This document shows, piece by piece, positions 5,518 through 6,569 of a DNA stretch of 6,569 bases (position 1 is the first letter of the stretch; every line of letters starts with the position of its first letter). Location of the stretch: the NCBI GenBank assembly GCA_029942205.1, contig JAOZTL010000187.1, positions 1-6,569 on the forward strand, in the 5' to 3' direction. The translations under genes were made by a program, and so were the position numbers. The notes beneath the pieces were generated by a model. The model did no database searches. It was not told where the DNA came from and saw only the letters and a program-made list of their open reading frames with translations. The stretch is from Bacteroidales bacterium (lineage in GTDB: Bacteria > Bacteroidota > Bacteroidia > Bacteroidales > JAOZTL01).

Positions 5518-5587
5518 GGTCTTCAATCTTTTTGATGTTGCCTAACGCACTGGTCTAAAAGCATTAGAATAAATGATTTATCGAAAA
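5515..5587 (+). repeat. 73-bp dispersed intergenic element, copy overlapping the tcdA stop codon
   Basis: This is the reference copy: it matches 307-379 (minus) at 56/73 and 4080-4152 (minus) at about 49/73 positions without gaps, counted by hand. It starts with the tcdA stop as TAAGGTCTTC. Its distal part has the conserved hairpin AAAGCATT (5558-5565) against AATGATTT (5572-5579). Ten bases further out GACAAAATTAAT (5597-5608) resembles the A/T motif found beyond the 307-379 copy. With the 4080-4152 copy it forms an inverted pair around tatD-tcdA. Confidence 0.75.
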
Positions 5588-5615
5588 CCTTAGAAAGACA
5601 AAATTAATAGAAAAA

Positions 5616-5637
5616 AATAGACTCCTTTTTGTCTATT
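5616..5637 (+). terminator. hairpin downstream of tcdA, possible bidirectional terminator
   Basis: AATAGAC (5616-5622) pairs perfectly with GTCTATT (5631-5637) around an 8-base loop. A seven-A run (5611-5617) precedes it, so a leftward transcript would see a stem followed by seven Ts; rightward transcripts meet only a looser T-rich stretch. It is 98 bases after the tcdA stop and the best candidate for ending that operon. Because the T-run favours the other strand, a leftward transcript is also possible. Confidence 0.45.
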
Positions 5638-6067
5638 ATACCTCTTTTTCCCATCGATATGTTTATTTTGAGCTTGAGTGAACTCACTGAGCTTTGTTGC
5701 ACTATTTCTTTTTTTTCGGCAAAAAATACAAAGGAGACTATAAAACCCCTCTAAGATATTGTCGTATTTTTAATTTTCGTTTATTGAACGATGGTTTCAT
5801 TTTATTGAACTATTATTCGTACATTTGTTGCTGGAGATTAAAAAACACTTTGTGTTATTGGATGTTGCTTACAAAACACTTCGTTAAATTATGAAATATG
5901 AATTACAAATTAAAGCACAGATTTTCAACGACTTATCTTAAATAACGCTTTCCAATTTCCTGTAAATCAAACATATACAGAAACTTAACGAACCATTATT
6001 ACATAAATTGTAAAAAAAACATCCATAAAAAGAATTAAAAGAAAAAGGAATAATTTAAAAATAAACT
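5638..6067. other. non-coding A/T-rich gap between tcdA and the MmeI-like gene
   Basis: I find no convincing gene on either strand. The visible structures are a small dyad TGAGT (5675-5679) / ACTCA (5682-5686), a 5-bp hairpin AACAC-TTT-GTGTT (5844-5856) and a 9-base direct repeat AAAACACTT (5842-5850 and 5873-5881). GATGTTGCTTAC at 5861-5872 matches the core of the repeat before tatD. No clear promoter for the downstream gene stands out; TACATTTG at 5820-5827 fits the -7 pattern but has no properly spaced TTG. Confidence 0.6.
5861..5914 (+). repeat. possible degenerate copy of the intergenic element
   Basis: GATGTTGCTTAC (5861-5872) is identical to 12 bases of the tatD-side copy (4122-4133, minus). 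GAATTACAAATTAAAGCAC (5900-5918) resembles the A/T motif followed by GCA at 2843-2862. The TAAGATCTTC end is not recognisable here, so this may be a decayed copy or coincidence. Confidence 0.25.
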
Positions 6068-6569
6068 ATGCCACTAAGCTGGAACGAAATAAAACCGAGA
6101 GCAATAAAATTCTCTAAAGAATGGGAAAGTGCAGAAAAAGAAAATGCAGATTCTCAGTCTTTTTGGGTAGATTTTTTTAATGTGTTTGGGATAAGCCAAC
6201 GCAGGGTAAGCACTTTTGAACACTCTGTAAAAAAACTTGGCAACAAAGACGGACGAATTGATTTGTTTTGGAAAGGGCGATTAATAATTGAACACAAATC
6301 CAAAGGACGAAATTTAGATAAGGCATTTCAGCAGGCAATAGATTATTTTCCAGGGCTGAAAGAGGCTGAATTACCAAAATATATTCTGGTTTCCGATTTT
6401 GAAAATTTTAGATTATACGATTTAGACGAAAATACACAGCATAATTTTTTGCTTTCCGAGTTGCATAAAAATATTAATCTTTTTGGATTTATTGCTGGTT
6501 ATCAAAAACAAATTATCCGTGAAGAAGACCCGATAAATATAAAAGCGGCTGAAAAAATGGGCAAACTTC
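6068..6569 (+). CDS. MmeI-like type IIL restriction-modification protein, N-terminal fragment (runs off the window)
   Basis: The frame is open from ATG 6068 to the right edge (167 codons visible). The start MPLSWNEIKPRAIKFSKEW, then SFWVDFFNVFGI, DLFWKGRLIIEHKSKG and AIDYFPGLKEAELPKYILVSDF, is the characteristic N-terminal domain of MmeI-family enzymes. These are single proteins of roughly 900 residues that combine a nuclease, a helical spacer, an N6-adenine methyltransferase and target recognition. The PD-(D/E)xK nuclease residues are visible as D65, E75 and K77 (D-x9-E-x-K), the spacing known from MmeI, so the nuclease part looks intact. The methyltransferase and specificity domains lie outside the window. 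AAAAAGG at 6043-6049 lies about 18 bases upstream, too far for a good ribosome binding site. Confidence 0.9.
   Translation, partial: MPLSWNEIKPRAIKFSKEWESAEKENADSQSFWVDFFNVFGISQRRVSTFEHSVKKLGNKDGRIDLFWKGRLIIEHKSKGRNLDKAFQQAIDYFPGLKEAELPKYILVSDFENFRLYDLDENTQHNFLLSELHKNINLFGFIAGYQKQIIREEDPINIKAAEKMGKL

Noticed and set aside
5540..5546. GCCTAAC, with GTTAGGC at 158-164, resembling integron attC core sites
   Set aside because: The two are over 5 kb apart, no paired core lies within 60-140 bases of either, and there is no integrase or cassette array.
4080..5587. tatD-tcdA as a transposon with terminal inverted repeats
   Set aside because: There is no transposase, the genes are housekeeping-type, no target duplication is evident, and a third copy of the repeat lies elsewhere without such a cargo.
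5694..5894. 66-codon open frame starting at TTG downstream of tcdA
   Set aside because: The composition is that of translated A/T-rich DNA (Phe, Tyr, Leu, Cys runs), there is no start context, and it runs into the possible repeat copy.

Overview
This window looks like a chromosomal stretch from a Bacteroidota bacterium. It is AT-rich, the genes lack Shine-Dalgarno sequences, the intergenic regions are long and A/T-heavy, and it carries a grpE-dnaJ pair plus a short TatD-family hydrolase followed directly by a TcdA/YgdL-type tRNA dehydratase. All genes read rightwards. Species cannot be assigned from the sequence alone.

Layout. 1-408 has no convincing protein gene. It holds a candidate Bacteroidota-type promoter (44-73), a strong terminator-like hairpin (188-233) and repeat sequences. 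409-1788 encodes a membrane-anchored protein with a protein-kinase fold whose catalytic Asp and glycine-rich loop are lost, so it is probably a pseudokinase. 1789-2197 is non-coding with hairpins. 2198-2830 is grpE and 2897-4039 is dnaJ, the two co-chaperones of DnaK; dnaK itself is not in the window. 4153-4797 (TatD-family metal-dependent hydrolase) and 4801-5517 (tcdA) form a tight two-gene unit. 5518-6067 is non-coding. From 6068 to the right edge runs the N-terminal part of an MmeI-like type IIL restriction-modification protein.

The least ordinary signal is in the intergenic DNA. A 73-bp element occurs three times, always exactly 73 bp between the same two end sequences: 307-379 (minus), 4080-4152 (minus) and 5515-5587 (plus). 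The last two form an inverted pair that brackets the TatD/tcdA unit. One end sits right against the tatD start codon and the other contains the tcdA stop codon. The element's end sequence TAAGATCTTC also overlaps the stop codons of the kinase-like gene and grpE. A second A/T motif, GAAC(A/G)(T/C)AAATTAAATAA, recurs near the distal end of these elements and builds a 17-bp hairpin at 1928-1972. Together they suggest a dispersed intergenic repeat family anchored at gene edges. All alignments were made by eye.

Functionally the genes are a mixture: protein folding (grpE, dnaJ), tRNA modification (tcdA), a TatD hydrolase of uncertain substrate, a probable signalling or scaffold pseudokinase, and the start of a defence gene. 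Apart from grpE-dnaJ and tatD-tcdA, nothing shows that they work together.
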